Positions 25,199 through 36,294 are shown, numbered from the stretch's first letter. The stretch: DNA of 46,571 nt from Clostridiales bacterium (GCA_902812875.1 CADDZV010000008.1:1-46571), one strand, 5' to 3'. Notes: generated by a model from the letters alone, not told the origin. Numbers and translations are program-made.

Positions 25199-26323
25199 AT
25201 GGATGAACAGGATGATCGCAAAGCGTGGTTGCAGCTGGTCATGGTACCCGGGCTGGGGTCAGCGTCAATCGGCTGGCTCGTTTCGGAGCTGGGGACGCCG
25301 CGTGCCGTGCTCGCCGAGCCGGCCAAGGCAGAGGCTGTGCTGCGTGCACACGGGTTCGCGGCGGGACGCGCCCTCGACGCGCGGCGGGCGCTCGTGGAGC
25401 TTGCGGCCAGCGAACCTGACATCAAAGGAGACTTTCTCATCATGACGGATCCGGAATACCCGGCGCTACTGCGGGAAACCTTCGTGCCGCCCCGCGTGGT
25501 ATTTCTGCGGGGCCGTCGTGACGCTCTGCAGGGTCCGGCGGTGGCACTGGTGGGAACGCGACATCCCACTGCCTATGGCACCCGTGTGACGCGGGATTTG
25601 GCCCGTGATCTCGCCTCGGCGGGGGTACTGGTAGTGAGCGGTCTTGCCCGTGGCATCGACGCCGAGGCCCATCGTGGTGCCCTCGACGCCGGTGGAAAAA
25701 CGGTGGCCGTGTTGGGCTGCGGTGTCGACCGCTGCTACCCGCCGGAGCACTCTGTCTTGTGCACCGAGATCGCTTTTGCCGGCGCCGTCATCAGCGAGTT
25801 CGCGTGGGGGACTCCTCCTTTGCCGGCCAACTTTCCGCTGCGTAATCGCGTCATCGCAGGCATGAGTTTGGCCACCGTGGTCATCGAGGCTGGCGAGAAA
25901 AGCGGGGCCTTGATTACCGCCAACCATGCTTTGCAGGAAAACCGGCTCGTGGGGGCTGTGCCCGGGCCCGTTTACAGCCCTCTCTCCGCGGGCACGCACA
26001 AATTGCTACGGGACGGGGCACTACTGGTGCGTGACGCCAGCGACATCCTGCGCGAGCTGGAACATCTATTGCCGCGCACGTTCGTCCCACCGGCAGGCGG
26101 GGCTGGCAGGAACGGTGCGTCCTCCGCCGATGCAGCTGGACCGGCCGGCGCCGGCGATGCCCGTGGGCGGTTGCTGCAAGCCATCGGTTTTACCCCTGTG
26201 CATTGTGATGAGCTAGCGGCGAAGCTCGGTTTCGGTTCCCGAGAGGTTGCCACGCTTTTGTTCGAACTCGAGCTGGATGGCTTGGTCCGGAAGCTGCCCG
26301 GGGGGTATTATGTAAGGACTTGA
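25199..26323 (+). CDS. dprA: DNA processing protein DprA
   Basis: DprA loads RecA on incoming single-stranded DNA during transformation. The 374 residues start at ATG 25199, chosen because [11 protein letters not shown], the usual N-terminal helix block, follows within 10 residues. No ribosome site is near; GGGAGG at 25162-25167 is about 31 nt away. The Rossmann core reads [44 protein letters not shown] and [21 protein letters not shown]-terminal winged-helix domain follows from about residue 305, after an Ala/Gly linker. It normally neighbours comM and topA. The frame is open upstream into rpmB. Confidence 0.94.
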   Translation: MDEQDDRKAWLQLVMVPGLGSASIGWLVSELGTPRAVLAEPAKAEAVLRAHGFAAGRALDARRALVELAASEPDIKGDFLIMTDPEYPALLRETFVPPRVVFLRGRRDALQGPAVALVGTRHPTAYGTRVTRDLARDLASAGVLVVSGLARGIDAEAHRGALDAGGKTVAVLGCGVDRCYPPEHSVLCTEIAFAGAVISEFAWGTPPLPANFPLRNRVIAGMSLATVVIEAGEKSGALITANHALQENRLVGAVPGPVYSPLSAGTHKLLRDGALLVRDASDILRELEHLLPRTFVPPAGGAGRNGASSADAAGPAGAGDARGRLLQAIGFTPVHCDELAAKLGFGSREVATLLFELELDGLVRKLPGGYYVRT

Positions 26324-26375
26324 TCGCTGCGTACAATGGTGTCCTGGACACTGTAGGGAGGGAAGGGAAGCCATA

Positions 26376-28487
26376 GTGGCATCTGGCGGTCTGATTATCG
26401 TCGAGTCTCCGGCAAAGGCCCGCACCCTGAGCCGTTTTCTCGGCCGGCGGTTTACGGTCAAAGCTTCCATGGGTCACATTCGCGATTTGCCGAAAAGCAA
26501 GCTGGGAGTGGACATCGAGGCGGGTTTCCGACCGCAGTACATAAACATCCGCGGCAAGGCCGAAATCATCAAAGAGCTCAAAGAAGCCGCCAAGAAAGCC
26601 AAGCGGGTCTACTTGGCTACCGACCCGGACCGCGAAGGTGAAGCCATTTCCTGGCACCTGACCGAGCTGCTCGGTCTGAATCCGGACGACAAGATCCGGA
26701 TCGAGTTCCATGAGATCACCAAGGAGAGTGTGGAACGAGCATTGCAAGCACCGCGAGCCGTGAACGCACACCTGGTGGATGCCCAGCAAACCAGGCGCAT
26801 TCTCGACCGTCTCGTCGGTTATAGCCTGTCACCGCTATTGTGGCAGAAAGTGCGGCGTGGGCTGTCGGCCGGGCGTGTGCAGTCGGTAGCGGTCCGTCTC
26901 ATTGTGGACCGTGAGGAGGAAATTAAGGCTTTCCGCCCCACGGAATATTGGACTGTCAGCGCCACGCTTCGCAAGGCGACTGACAGTGCCTCCTTTACGG
27001 CGGAGCTTTTCAGTGTTGGTGGCACAAAGGTAGACCTTCCAGATCGTGCGAGTGTGGAAAAAGTCCTGGCTGGCCTCCAGGGGGCACAGTGGCGCGTACA
27101 AGATGTCGTACAAAAGGAAAGGCTGCGGCAGCCGGCGGCACCTTTCTCCACAAGCACATTGCAGCAGGAGGCGGCCCGGAAGCTGCATTTCACGGCCCGC
27201 CGGACCATGAACATTGCCCAGCAACTGTACGAAGGCTTGGACATTGGCCCCGAGGGAAGCACCGGCCTGATTACGTACATGCGCACGGATTCCACGCGGG
27301 TGGCCGCCCCGGCGGTGGCGGAGGCACGGGCATACATAATCAAGGAGTACGGTGACGCTTTTTTGCCGGCGGAAGCACGCAAGACGAAAGACCAGCCGCT
27401 ATCGCAGGGGGCGCACGAAGCCATCCGTCCTACTTCCGTCGGGCGGCACCCGGATGCCATCAAGCAGTACCTCACCAGTGACCAATACCGGCTCTACAAA
27501 CTCATCTGGGAGCGCTTTTTGGCTAGCCAGATGGCCGCGGCGGTCCTGGACGTGGTCACCGCCGACATTGCAGCTGGCGACTACATTTTCCGTGCCCGGG
27601 GGCAGACCGTGCGCTTTCCTGGCTTCACCGTCCTGTACCGGGAGAGCACGGACGAAGAAGCCCCTGACCAGGATAGTGATGAAAAAGCATTCCTGCCTCC
27701 CTTGACGCCAGGGGAGGTCGTAACGGCCGAAAAAATCAATCCGGCCCAGCACTTCACCGAACCGCCACCAAGGTATACCGAGGCCAGCCTCGTCAAGGCT
27801 TTGGAGGAAAAGGGCATCGGCAGGCCGAGCACATACGCTACAATCATCGACACCATCCAGGAGAGGGGCTATGTTACGAAGGTAGACCGGCATTTCGTCC
27901 CTACTGATCTCGGTGTGGCGGTGACGCAGCTACTGCGGGAGTATTTCCCGGACATCGTGGATGTGGCATTCACGGCCGGGATGGAAAAAAAGCTGGATAC
28001 GGTAGAGGAGGGCAAGACGCCGGGGATAGCCGTCTTGGAGGAATTCTATAAACCATTTTCCGATACACTGTCGAGGGCGCAGGCAGCGGCCCCGCGGGTG
28101 CAGTTGGCGGGCGAGCCTACCGACATCAAGTGCGACGTGTGTGGCCGTCCAATGGTGGTGAAATACGGGCGCTACGGCAAGTTTCTGGCCTGCTCTGGCT
28201 ACCCAGAGTGCCGGCACACGATGCCTTACCGGGAACCGACCGGCGCCCGCTGTCCTGTCTGTGGCGGGGAAATGGTCCTGCGCCGCACGAAAAAAGGCCG
28301 CAATTTTTACGGTTGTGCGAACTATCCGACTTGCACATTCACGACCTGGAACAAGCCGACTGGCCGGTCATGCCCCAAGTGCGGCTCATTCATGGTGTTG
28401 AAGAAACATGGAGCCAAGACCGTATATGCTTGTGCCAACCCAGCGTGTGATTATGAAGAGGAGCAAACCGGCAACGACGTGACGTAG
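26376..28487 (+). CDS. topA: DNA topoisomerase I
   Basis: TopA relaxes negative supercoils. The 703-residue type IA enzyme has an N-terminal TOPRIM domain (GGLIIVESPAKARTL, TDPDREGEA at 82-90), the RGLSAGRVQSVAVRLI block and catalytic Tyr301 in GLITYMRTDSTR. Three C4 zinc ribbons lie at the C-terminus: CDVC/CSGYPEC, CPVC/CANYPTC and CPKC/CANPAC. GTG 26376 follows a GGAGGGAAGGGAAG purine run. In Bacillus the next gene is trmFO; here xerC follows after 57 nt. The protein appears complete. Confidence 0.98.
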   Translation: MASGGLIIVESPAKARTLSRFLGRRFTVKASMGHIRDLPKSKLGVDIEAGFRPQYINIRGKAEIIKELKEAAKKAKRVYLATDPDREGEAISWHLTELLGLNPDDKIRIEFHEITKESVERALQAPRAVNAHLVDAQQTRRILDRLVGYSLSPLLWQKVRRGLSAGRVQSVAVRLIVDREEEIKAFRPTEYWTVSATLRKATDSASFTAELFSVGGTKVDLPDRASVEKVLAGLQGAQWRVQDVVQKERLRQPAAPFSTSTLQQEAARKLHFTARRTMNIAQQLYEGLDIGPEGSTGLITYMRTDSTRVAAPAVAEARAYIIKEYGDAFLPAEARKTKDQPLSQGAHEAIRPTSVGRHPDAIKQYLTSDQYRLYKLIWERFLASQMAAAVLDVVTADIAAGDYIFRARGQTVRFPGFTVLYRESTDEEAPDQDSDEKAFLPPLTPGEVVTAEKINPAQHFTEPPPRYTEASLVKALEEKGIGRPSTYATIIDTIQERGYVTKVDRHFVPTDLGVAVTQLLREYFPDIVDVAFTAGMEKKLDTVEEGKTPGIAVLEEFYKPFSDTLSRAQAAAPRVQLAGEPTDIKCDVCGRPMVVKYGRYGKFLACSGYPECRHTMPYREPTGARCPVCGGEMVLRRTKKGRNFYGCANYPTCTFTTWNKPTGRSCPKCGSFMVLKKHGAKTVYACANPACDYEEEQTGNDVT

Positions 28488-28544
28488 GCCGAGTAACGGG
28501 CCGGTCGCCGCGGCGCGTGCTAATATGGCAGGGGAGGCAAACGG

Positions 28545-29468
28545 TTGGCAGTGGAGGCCGAGAAAAATCTGGTGGCGGCGGTGGACGAATACCTCGCCTA
28601 TTTGGCCGCTGTGCGGCGGGCGTCACGCCATACCGTCACCGCCTACCGGCGCGATTTACGGCAGTTTGTGCAGGCCTGCGAGCGGCGCGGGCAGCTGGCG
28701 CTTTCAGACGCCGGCGTCCGCGGGTATCTAACCGGGCTCCTGGAGGCGCGTTATAGCAAGCGGTCAGTGGCACGCAAGCTCTCGGCCCTGCGGGGCTTCT
28801 TTAAATATCTGGAACGGCAGGGCATCATATCGGACGGATCAGTCATGGGACTGCGGGGAACGCGGACCGGGCGGCGTATTCCGGCCTTTTTGACCGGGGA
28901 AGAGGTGACCGCCCTGTTACGGCTACCGGACGTGTCGACGCCAGCGGGTCTCCGGGACCGGGCCATACTGGAGGTGCTTTACGGCGGGGGCTTACGGGTA
29001 TCGGAGCTTTGTCGCCTCGACCTCGGCGACCTGGATCTTTCGGCCCGAGAAGGCCGGGTGCGCGGGAAAGGCCAAAAGGAGCGCGTCGTGATGCTGGGCC
29101 GTCCGGCCTGTGCCGCTTTGAGCGACTACCTCGACCATGGCCGGCCGTTTTTGGCTGGCGGCCGAACAGGGTCGTCGCCGCGGATAGAATCGCCGGCCTT
29201 GTTCTTGAACCAGCGTGGGCAAAGGCTCACCACCAGAGGGGTTCAAATGATTTTGGCATCATACATGCGCCGGGCAGGATTGGCGGGCCGCGGAGGGCCA
29301 CACCTTTTGCGGCACACGTTTGCCACGCATCTGTTGGAGGGTGGGGCCGACCTGCGGTCGCTCCAGGAATTACTGGGACATGCGAATATTTCCACCACCC
29401 AAATATATACTCACGTTAGCCAAGCACGACTGCGGTATGTATACGATAAATCCCACCCGCGGGCTTAG
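28545..29468 (+). CDS. xerC: tyrosine recombinase XerC (CodV)
   Basis: XerC-type recombinases resolve chromosome dimers at dif. The 307 residues start at TTG 28545, 7 nt after GGGGAGG. The SAM-like N-terminal domain covers about 1-95. The catalytic set is visible: Arg in GGGLRVSEL, Lys in GKGQKERVV, HxxR in HLLRHTFATHLL, His in LLGHANISTTQ and Tyr288 in IYTHVSQ. Position before hslV-hslU-codY matches codV of Bacillus, which favours XerC over XerD. No second Xer gene or dif site was seen. Confidence 0.94.
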   Translation: MAVEAEKNLVAAVDEYLAYLAAVRRASRHTVTAYRRDLRQFVQACERRGQLALSDAGVRGYLTGLLEARYSKRSVARKLSALRGFFKYLERQGIISDGSVMGLRGTRTGRRIPAFLTGEEVTALLRLPDVSTPAGLRDRAILEVLYGGGLRVSELCRLDLGDLDLSAREGRVRGKGQKERVVMLGRPACAALSDYLDHGRPFLAGGRTGSSPRIESPALFLNQRGQRLTTRGVQMILASYMRRAGLAGRGGPHLLRHTFATHLLEGGADLRSLQELLGHANISTTQIYTHVSQARLRYVYDKSHPRA

Positions 29469-29526
29469 TCCGTGCGGGTTCGGGCAGGACCGGGCTTGAC
29501 GGCGGTGCAGCATGGGGGATGATTCG

Positions 29527-30060
29527 ATGTTTCACGGCACCACGATTGTAGCCTTACGCCATAAGGGCGTCGCTGCCATGGCTGGAGACGGTCAGGTGAC
29601 GATGTCGGAGCGTATTATCATGAAAGCCCATGCCAAAAAGGTCAGGCGGATCTACAACGGCACTGTGCTTGCTGGCTTCGCGGGCGGAGTGGCCGATGCC
29701 CTGGCCCTTTTGGACCGGTTCGAAGGAAAACTCCAGCAATACCAGGGACAGCTTTCGCGCGCTGCCGTCGAACTGGCTAAAGACTGGCGGACGGATCGTG
29801 CCCTGCGTCGGCTGGAGGCCATGCTGGTGGCCATGGACAAGAGTACGTTGCTCGTGATTTCGGGCAGCGGTGAAGTGTTCGAGCCGGACGACGACGTCGT
29901 TGCCATCGGCTCTGGCGGTCCGGCGGCATTGGGCGCTGCCCGTGCATTGATGAGGCACAGCGACCTTGCGGCGCCAGAAATCGCGCGCGAGTCCCTGTTG
30001 ATCGCGGCCGGTATCGACATATTCACGAACGCCGAGATCACCCTGGAGACGCTGTCATAG
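29527..30060 (+). CDS. hslV: ATP-dependent protease subunit HslV (ClpQ)
   Basis: HslV is the proteasome-like peptidase of HslUV. The 177 residues start at ATG 29527, with GGGGGA 7 nt upstream; ATG 29512 is an alternative with a poor site. The N-terminus [14 protein letters not shown] implies removal of MFHG to expose Thr as the nucleophile. Further marks are [41 protein letters not shown] and the C-terminal [14 protein letters not shown]. Bacillus ClpQ has a different, serine N-terminus; here it is threonine. It lies 19 nt before hslU. Confidence 0.96.
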   Translation: MFHGTTIVALRHKGVAAMAGDGQVTMSERIIMKAHAKKVRRIYNGTVLAGFAGGVADALALLDRFEGKLQQYQGQLSRAAVELAKDWRTDRALRRLEAMLVAMDKSTLLVISGSGEVFEPDDDVVAIGSGGPAALGAARALMRHSDLAAPEIARESLLIAAGIDIFTNAEITLETLS

Positions 30061-30079
30061 CGGTCGGGAGGAATCGACA

Positions 30080-31495
30080 TTGGAAGAGCTTACTCCCCGG
30101 GAAATCGTAAGCGAGCTCGACAAATATATTGTCGGGCAGGCCAGCGCCAAACGGGCCGTGGCGATCGCCCTGCGCAACCGCTACCGCCGTAGCCGGCTGC
30201 CGGCTCAGATGCGTGACGAGATTATGCCCAAAAACATCCTGATGATCGGACCCACCGGTGTTGGTAAAACAGAAATTGCCCGGCGTCTGGCGCGGCTTGT
30301 GCGGGCGCCGTTTGTGAAGGTGGAGGCCACCAAGTTCACCGAGGTAGGGTACGTGGGCCGGGATGTCGATGCCATCATCCGCGACCTGGTGGAAACTGCG
30401 GTGCGGATGGTGAAACAGGAGCGCATGGAGCAGGTGGCGGCGGAGGCCAGGGCAAAGGCGGAAGAGCGCCTGCTCGATCTTGTCGCGCCCCTGCCGGAAA
30501 AGCCGTCCCCGCCACGCAACCCATTGGAAGCACTGTTTGGCATGTCAGGGCTTTCCCGACGGCAGGAAAACGAAATCGAGGTGGACGAGGGCTATTACGA
30601 ACGTTTGCGGTTGGCCCGGCAGGAAAGGGAGCGCGCACGGCAGGATCTTTTGGCCGGGCGGCTGGAAGACACCATAGTCGAAGTGGAGGTGGAAGACCAG
30701 TCGCCTCCCATGTTGGAGATATTCTCCCAGGCCGGCGTTGAAGAGATGGGCATCAATCTTCAGGACGCCATGGGTGGACTTTTCCCGAAAAAGAAAAAGA
30801 AGCGGCGGACGACGGTCAGCGAGGCCCGGCAAATCGTCATACAAGAAGAGGCTATGCGGCTTATCGACATGGAGTCGGTGACGGCGGAAGCCATCCGCCG
30901 GGCAGAGCAGTCCGGAATCGTGTTCATCGACGAGATCGACAAGATCGCCGGGCGCGAGCAGGGCGGGTCTCCCGACGTCTCCCGGGAGGGCGTTCAGCGT
31001 GACCTTCTGCCAATCCTGGAGGGCTCGACGGTGGTGACGAAATACGGGCCGGTGCGGACTGATTATGTGCTGTTTATCGCGGCTGGTGCCTTCCACGTGA
31101 CCAAGCCGTCGGACCTCATTCCGGAACTGCAGGGGCGGTTTCCCATCCGTGTGGAACTGGAGGCACTGCGACAGGAGGACTTTCGCCGTATCCTTACGGA
31201 GCCGGAGAATGCTCTCACTAAGCAATACGCCGAACTCCTCGCCGCCGATGGCGTGGAGTTGGAGTTCACACCGGAGGGCATCGACGCCATTGCCGAACTG
31301 GCATACGCGGTGAACCAATCCGGCGAAAACATCGGCGCCAGGCGGCTTTACACTATCATGGAACGGTTGCTGGAGGACGTTTCCTTCGATGCCCCGGACG
31401 CCATCCAGGGTAAGGTGACTATCACCGCAGAGTACGTTCGCAAAAAACTGGCAGACATCGCGCAAAACCAGGATATTTCACAGTACATACTATAA
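30080..31495 (+). CDS. hslU: ATP-dependent protease ATPase subunit HslU (ClpY)
   Basis: HslU unfolds substrates and feeds them to HslV. The 471 residues start at TTG 30080, 7 nt after GGGAGGA. The AAA+ core has Walker [10 protein letters not shown] (57-65), the pore-loop-region [10 protein letters not shown], an intermediate I domain (about 110-240) ending in a KKKKKRR stretch, Walker [12 protein letters not shown], and sensor blocks GRFPIRVEL and [17 protein letters not shown]. The C-terminal ISQYIL tail, which docks into HslV, is intact. It ends 41 nt before codY, with no terminator between. Confidence 0.97.
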   Translation: MEELTPREIVSELDKYIVGQASAKRAVAIALRNRYRRSRLPAQMRDEIMPKNILMIGPTGVGKTEIARRLARLVRAPFVKVEATKFTEVGYVGRDVDAIIRDLVETAVRMVKQERMEQVAAEARAKAEERLLDLVAPLPEKPSPPRNPLEALFGMSGLSRRQENEIEVDEGYYERLRLARQERERARQDLLAGRLEDTIVEVEVEDQSPPMLEIFSQAGVEEMGINLQDAMGGLFPKKKKKRRTTVSEARQIVIQEEAMRLIDMESVTAEAIRRAEQSGIVFIDEIDKIAGREQGGSPDVSREGVQRDLLPILEGSTVVTKYGPVRTDYVLFIAAGAFHVTKPSDLIPELQGRFPIRVELEALRQEDFRRILTEPENALTKQYAELLAADGVELEFTPEGIDAIAELAYAVNQSGENIGARRLYTIMERLLEDVSFDAPDAIQGKVTITAEYVRKKLADIAQNQDISQYIL

Positions 31496-31536
31496 CGATG
31501 CAGGAGCTGGTACGCATGGGAGAGGAAGTTGAAATG

Positions 31537-32334
31537 ATGTCGGACGCTTTGTCCCGGGTACGTCAGTTGAGCCGTACCGTTCAGCGCACGGTTGGTCAGC
31601 CGGCGAGCTTCCGGGAGATCACAGAAGCCCTGTCGCGGCTTGTTCACGCTAACGTTTATTTGGTCAATCTGGACGGTGAACTGTTGGGCAAGGCCCTCGA
31701 AAACGGGTTTGAGTGCGAGCTTCTGGAACAAATAGTTTTGGAGACGGGTAAGTTCCCGCCGGATTACGCCGAGGGGCTTTTACGGGTGGCGGATACGGTG
31801 GCCAACGTGCCGCAGTCCGGCCGCCGGTGTGTGTTCGACCGCTCCCGCGATTGCCTGCAGGAGGGCAAAATCACCACGATCGTGCCGGTGTTTGGACGCG
31901 GTGAGCGTCTTGGAACGCTGCTTTTGGCGCGGTTTGACCGTCCGTTTACAGACGACGACCTGATCCTGGCCGAGTACGGAGCCACCATTGCGGCCATAGA
32001 GTTCATCCGCCAGCGGCAGGAAGAGTCGCAGTCCGAAGAGCGCCTCCGGAGTGGGGTGCGGCTTGCGTTGGCTACTCTTTCGTTCTCGGAACTGGACGCC
32101 ATCGAGCACATTTGCAATGAGCTCGGCGGGGCAGAAGGACTTCTGGTGGCGAGCAAGGTCGCCGACCAGGCGGGGATCACGCGCTCGGTGATCGTGAATG
32201 CCCTCCGCAAGCTGGAGAGTGCTGGCATCATTGCTTCCAGATCGCTGGGGATGAAAGGGACCTACATCCGCATCCTCAACCCGTATTTCCTGGCTGAACT
32301 CAAACATGCGCACGAAGAAACGGCCAGCGTTTGA
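31537..32334 (+). CDS. codY: GTP-sensing transcriptional repressor CodY
   Basis: CodY senses branched-chain amino acids and GTP and represses nutrient-scavenging genes when they are plentiful. The 265 residues start at ATG 31537, 8 nt after AGAGGAAG, which aligns with the usual N-terminus; in-frame ATGs at 31534, 31516 and 31498 are alternatives. The GAF domain (about 20-155) shows FREITEALSRLVHANVYLV and ITTIVPVFGRGERLGTLLL. The winged helix (about 203-250) shows ASKVADQAGITRSVIVNALR and GMKGTYIRILNPYF. It closes the xerC-hslVU-codY operon, as in Bacillus. Confidence 0.96.
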   Translation: MSDALSRVRQLSRTVQRTVGQPASFREITEALSRLVHANVYLVNLDGELLGKALENGFECELLEQIVLETGKFPPDYAEGLLRVADTVANVPQSGRRCVFDRSRDCLQEGKITTIVPVFGRGERLGTLLLARFDRPFTDDDLILAEYGATIAAIEFIRQRQEESQSEERLRSGVRLALATLSFSELDAIEHICNELGGAEGLLVASKVADQAGITRSVIVNALRKLESAGIIASRSLGMKGTYIRILNPYFLAELKHAHEETASV

Positions 32335-32356
32335 AGTGGCAAACCCTGTGTGCCCA

Positions 32357-32365
32357 TGGTATAAT
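32357..32365 (+). promoter_or_regulatory. extended -10 promoter of rpsB-tsf
   Basis: TGGTATAAT gives a perfect TATAAT (32360-32365) with the TGn extension. The -35 at the right distance (TGGCAA, 32337-32342) is poor, so this is an extended -10 promoter. Transcription would start near 32372, leaving a structured leader of about 140 nt. Confidence 0.65.
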
Positions 32366-32398
32366 GCCGTCTGGCTCTCGAAGAACTCACGCTTCCGA

Positions 32399-32460
32399 CC
32401 CACCGCCCGTGCCGGCCCAGCCGGCTGCCGGTGGGGATGACGAAGCGGCGGCTTGCCGCC
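32399..32460 (+). promoter_or_regulatory. structured 5' leader of rpsB
   Basis: CCCACCG (32399-32405) pairs with CGGTGGG (32429-32435) and encloses a GCCGGC/GCCGGC hairpin (32411-32425, 3-nt loop). A second hairpin GGCGG/CCGCC (32447-32460, CTTG loop) is followed by CTTTGATTT. S2 regulates its own leader in some bacteria; whether this one serves as an S2 site or an attenuator is not known. Confidence 0.5.
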
Positions 32461-32510
32461 CTTTGATTTGGGCGTCCAAGACTTAACGGGAAGGGGGTGT
32501 CAGAAGCTTA

Positions 32511-33305
32511 ATGTCTGTTGTCTCCATGAAGCACCTTTTGGAAGCTGGCGTGCACTTCGGTCACCAGACCCGCCGTTGGAACCCCAAGATGGCCCCGTAT
32601 ATCTTCACCGAGCGTAGCGGCATCTACATCATTGACCTCCAGAAAACCGTCAAAAAGCTCGAGGAAGCCTACAATTTCATGCGCGATCTGGGCATGAACG
32701 GTGGGACGGTCCTGTTTGTAGGTACCAAAAAGCAGGCGCAGGATACGGTAGCGGAGGAAGCCACTCGGTGCGGCATGTACTACGTAAACCAGCGCTGGCT
32801 CGGCGGTATGCTCACGAATTTTGTGACCATTCGCAAGCGGTTGGAGCGCCTGGCGGAGCTTGAGAGGTGGGAGCAGGAAGGTCAAATGGCCAACCTGCCC
32901 AAAAAAGAAGTTATGCACCTTATGCACGAAAAGGAAAAGCTCCAAAAGTATCTCGGTGGCATCAAGGGTATGAAAAAGTTGCCAGATGCCCTGTTTGTGG
33001 TGGATCCCCGCAAGGAGCACATAGCTGTTCTGGAGGCCAACCGGCTCGGTATCCCGATAGTCGGCATTGTCGATACCAACTGCGACCCGGACGAGATTAC
33101 CTACCCGATCCCAGGCAATGACGATGCCATCCGGGCTGTAAAGCTCATTTGCAGCCGCATGGCCGACGCCTTGCTCGAGGGCCAGGCGATGGCGAAGGCC
33201 GAGGTAGTGGATGCCGAACAAGAGGGCATTCCGGTCCCGGAAGATGCGGATCTCGCGGAGCCGGATTACGCGGTGGTATGGGATCCTGACAGCCCTGAAG
33301 AGTAA
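32511..33305 (+). CDS. rpsB: 30S ribosomal protein S2
   Basis: S2 binds late to the 30S head and platform. The 264 residues contain [23 protein letters not shown], of which the HFGHQTRRW stretch is diagnostic, plus [32 protein letters not shown] and [17 protein letters not shown]. The C-terminus carries an acidic tail (from about 230), common in Firmicutes. The ATG at 32511 follows AAGGGGGTG about 11 nt upstream. It is co-transcribed with tsf 21 nt downstream and preceded by a folded leader. Confidence 0.98.
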   Translation: MSVVSMKHLLEAGVHFGHQTRRWNPKMAPYIFTERSGIYIIDLQKTVKKLEEAYNFMRDLGMNGGTVLFVGTKKQAQDTVAEEATRCGMYYVNQRWLGGMLTNFVTIRKRLERLAELERWEQEGQMANLPKKEVMHLMHEKEKLQKYLGGIKGMKKLPDALFVVDPRKEHIAVLEANRLGIPIVGIVDTNCDPDEITYPIPGNDDAIRAVKLICSRMADALLEGQAMAKAEVVDAEQEGIPVPEDADLAEPDYAVVWDPDSPEE

Positions 33306-33326
33306 AGACGCAAAGGAGGAGGCGCC

Positions 33327-33941
33327 ATGATAGACGCCGCCCAAGTGAAGAAGTTGCGGGACCTCACGGGTGCCGGCATGATGGACTGCAAGCGGGCGCT
33401 CGAAGAAGCGAACGGCGACCTGGACAAGGCGGTTGAGATCTTGCGGAAAAAAGGCTTGGCCCAAGCGGCCCGTCGCGCGGGCCGGGCGGCCGGCGAGGGC
33501 ATCATTGAGTCTTACATCCATGCCGGCGGACGCATCGGCGTGCTGGTGGAGTTGAATTGCGAAACCGATTTCGTCGCGCGCACTGAGGAGTTTCACAGTC
33601 TGGCGCACGACATCGCCATGCAGGTGGCAGCGAGCTCACCCCAGTACGTGAGCAAGGAAGAAGTGCCGGAAGCGGTCTTGGCGAAAGAGCGCGAGATACT
33701 GCTGGCCCAGGCCGAAAACACCGGCAAGCCGGCCGCGGTTTTGGAGAAATTGGTGGCTGGCCGCCTGGAGAAATTCTATCAAGAGGTCTGCTTGCTCGAG
33801 CAACCGTTTATCCGCGATCCCAAAAAGACCGTGAAAGACCTCGTGCTGGAGCACGTGGCCAAGCTCGGGGAGAACATCACCGTGAGGCGATTTGCCAGGT
33901 TCGCGGTAGGGGAAAGCCTGCCCGAGGAGGCAGGGAACTAA
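33327..33941 (+). CDS. tsf: translation elongation factor Ts (short form)
   Basis: EF-Ts recycles EF-Tu by nucleotide exchange. The 204 residues start at ATG 33327 after AAGGAGGAGG. The UBA-like N-terminal domain shows [20 protein letters not shown], and the core shows [16 protein letters not shown], with the EF-Tu-contacting TDFVAR. It is the short type of about 200 residues, lacking the second half of the E. coli core, as in Thermus and several Clostridia. The C-terminal [13 protein letters not shown] strand is present. A strong terminator follows. Confidence 0.97.
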   Translation: MIDAAQVKKLRDLTGAGMMDCKRALEEANGDLDKAVEILRKKGLAQAARRAGRAAGEGIIESYIHAGGRIGVLVELNCETDFVARTEEFHSLAHDIAMQVAASSPQYVSKEEVPEAVLAKEREILLAQAENTGKPAAVLEKLVAGRLEKFYQEVCLLEQPFIRDPKKTVKDLVLEHVAKLGENITVRRFARFAVGESLPEEAGN

Positions 33942-33950
33942 GGGCGTCGA

Positions 33951-33983
33951 AAAGAGAACACCTGCGGGTGTTCTCTTTGTTTT
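33951..33983 (+). terminator. intrinsic terminator of rpsB-tsf
   Basis: AAAGAGAACACC (33951-33962) pairs perfectly with GGTGTTCTCTTT (33967-33978) around a TGCG loop and is followed by GTTTTG. It separates the rpsB-tsf unit from pyrH. Confidence 0.9.
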
Positions 33984-34029
33984 GAAGGCAACGCCGCCCC
34001 TATGACTCTGCCAAGAGGGGTAGGGATGA

Positions 34030-35304
<1,275 letters not shown>

Positions 35305-35305
<1 letters not shown>

Positions 35306-35535
35306 TGCGGACGGAAGCATCCAACGATGGAAGTGAAGGCGCGCACGCGGTGGCCGGTCTCCCCTTGGAGCTCGCCGTGGAGAGGCTTTTCGCACTCGGA
35401 CACCGGCGTCTGAAATTGGTCCTGACCACTGCCCCCGGCGCCGCCGGGGGAGCGGGCGGATTGTGGGTGGCCAGGGTGCGGGCACCAGCGGCGCTGGAAG
35501 TGGAATTGACGGTCGTGTTCAAGGAACCGATATGA
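35305..35535 (+). CDS. small hypothetical protein between frr and uppS
   Basis: I do not recognise this 76-residue protein with certainty. GTG 35305 shares one base with the frr stop (TAGTG), AAGGAG lies 14 nt upstream, and its stop overlaps the uppS start. The sequence has an N-terminal helix (LPLELAVERLFALGHRRLKL) and then a strand-rich part (VARVRAPAALEVELTVVF). A Gly/Ala-rich loop (TTAPGAAGGAGG) lies between them. It has no cysteines, membrane segment or signal peptide. Similar short genes occur at this position in some Clostridia, from memory. The tight fit between neighbours supports a real gene, but no function can be given. Confidence 0.55.
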
Positions 35536-36290
35536 TGGTGAACGACAGTAGTTTTAATAGTCAGGCCGGGGATGAAACCGGCCGCTCGATACCTACGCAC
35601 ATTGCAATTATCATGGACGGCAACGGACGCTGGGCGCAGGCCCGCGGGCTTTCGCGGACGGAAGGGCACCGGGCCGGGGTGCGGGCCCTGCGGCGAGTGG
35701 TGCAGGCGTGCGGCGAGCTGGGAGTGCGGTACCTGACGGTGTACGCCTTCTCCACCGAGAACTGGCGACGCCCGGTGAGTGAAGTCTCGGCTTTGATGCG
35801 GCTTTTCGTGGAAGCGATGGAGTCGTACCTGCCTGAGCTGGTCGAGCGGAACGTACGCATCCGATACATCGGAGACCTCACGCGGCTTACCCGGCCGGCT
35901 CAGCTTGCTATGCAGAAGGCGGTGGCGGAGACCGCTGGCAATACGGGGCTTACCCTCACCGTGGCGTTGAACTACGGCGGCCGGGCCGAAATTGCCCGTG
36001 CGTTCCGGCGTCTCTTTGACGATTTAGAGAGCGGGAAGATCACCCTGGCCGAGGTCGACGATAACACGGTGTCGAATTATCTGGACACCGCGGGGATTCC
36101 CGATCCGGATTTGGTGATCCGGCCGGCCGGTGAGAAACGGTTGTCCAATTTCCTCCTGTGGCAGGTCGCTTACAGCGAGTTTTGGTTTACGGACAAGTAT
36201 TGGCCTGACTTTGACCGCGACGACATAGCGGCTGCGATCGCAGATTTTGGGCGTAGACAGCGGCGGTTCGGCGGACTCGGGGAGGAATGA
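35532..36290 (+). CDS. uppS: isoprenyl (undecaprenyl diphosphate) transferase UppS
   Basis: UppS adds isopentenyl units to farnesyl diphosphate to make the C55 lipid carrier for wall synthesis. The 252 residues start at ATG 35532, with AAGGAA just upstream; ATG 35535 and GTG 35538 are also possible. The catalytic Asp29 is in HIAIIMDGNGRWA. Other blocks are FSTENWRRPVSEV, LNYGGRAEI and IRPAGEKRLSNFLLWQ, with its diphosphate-binding arginines. The C-terminal WPDFDRDDI block is intact. The GTG-start small gene overlaps its start. cdsA follows after 4 nt. Confidence 0.96.
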   Translation: MMVNDSSFNSQAGDETGRSIPTHIAIIMDGNGRWAQARGLSRTEGHRAGVRALRRVVQACGELGVRYLTVYAFSTENWRRPVSEVSALMRLFVEAMESYLPELVERNVRIRYIGDLTRLTRPAQLAMQKAVAETAGNTGLTLTVALNYGGRAEIARAFRRLFDDLESGKITLAEVDDNTVSNYLDTAGIPDPDLVIRPAGEKRLSNFLLWQVAYSEFWFTDKYWPDFDRDDIAAAIADFGRRQRRFGGLGEE

Positions 36291-36294
36291 GCGG

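Noticed and set aside
17650-26323. ComM and DprA as a new defence or uptake system
   Set aside because: Both are conserved transformation and housekeeping genes. The intervening metabolic genes do not resemble a defence module.
26308-26337. Possible topA promoter (TACAAT at 26332-26337)
   Set aside because: The -10 is reasonable but no acceptable -35 or TGn extension is present, and topA may be co-transcribed with dprA.
29451-29490. GC-rich inverted repeat after xerC
   Set aside because: Only about six base pairs with mismatches and no T run; not a convincing terminator.
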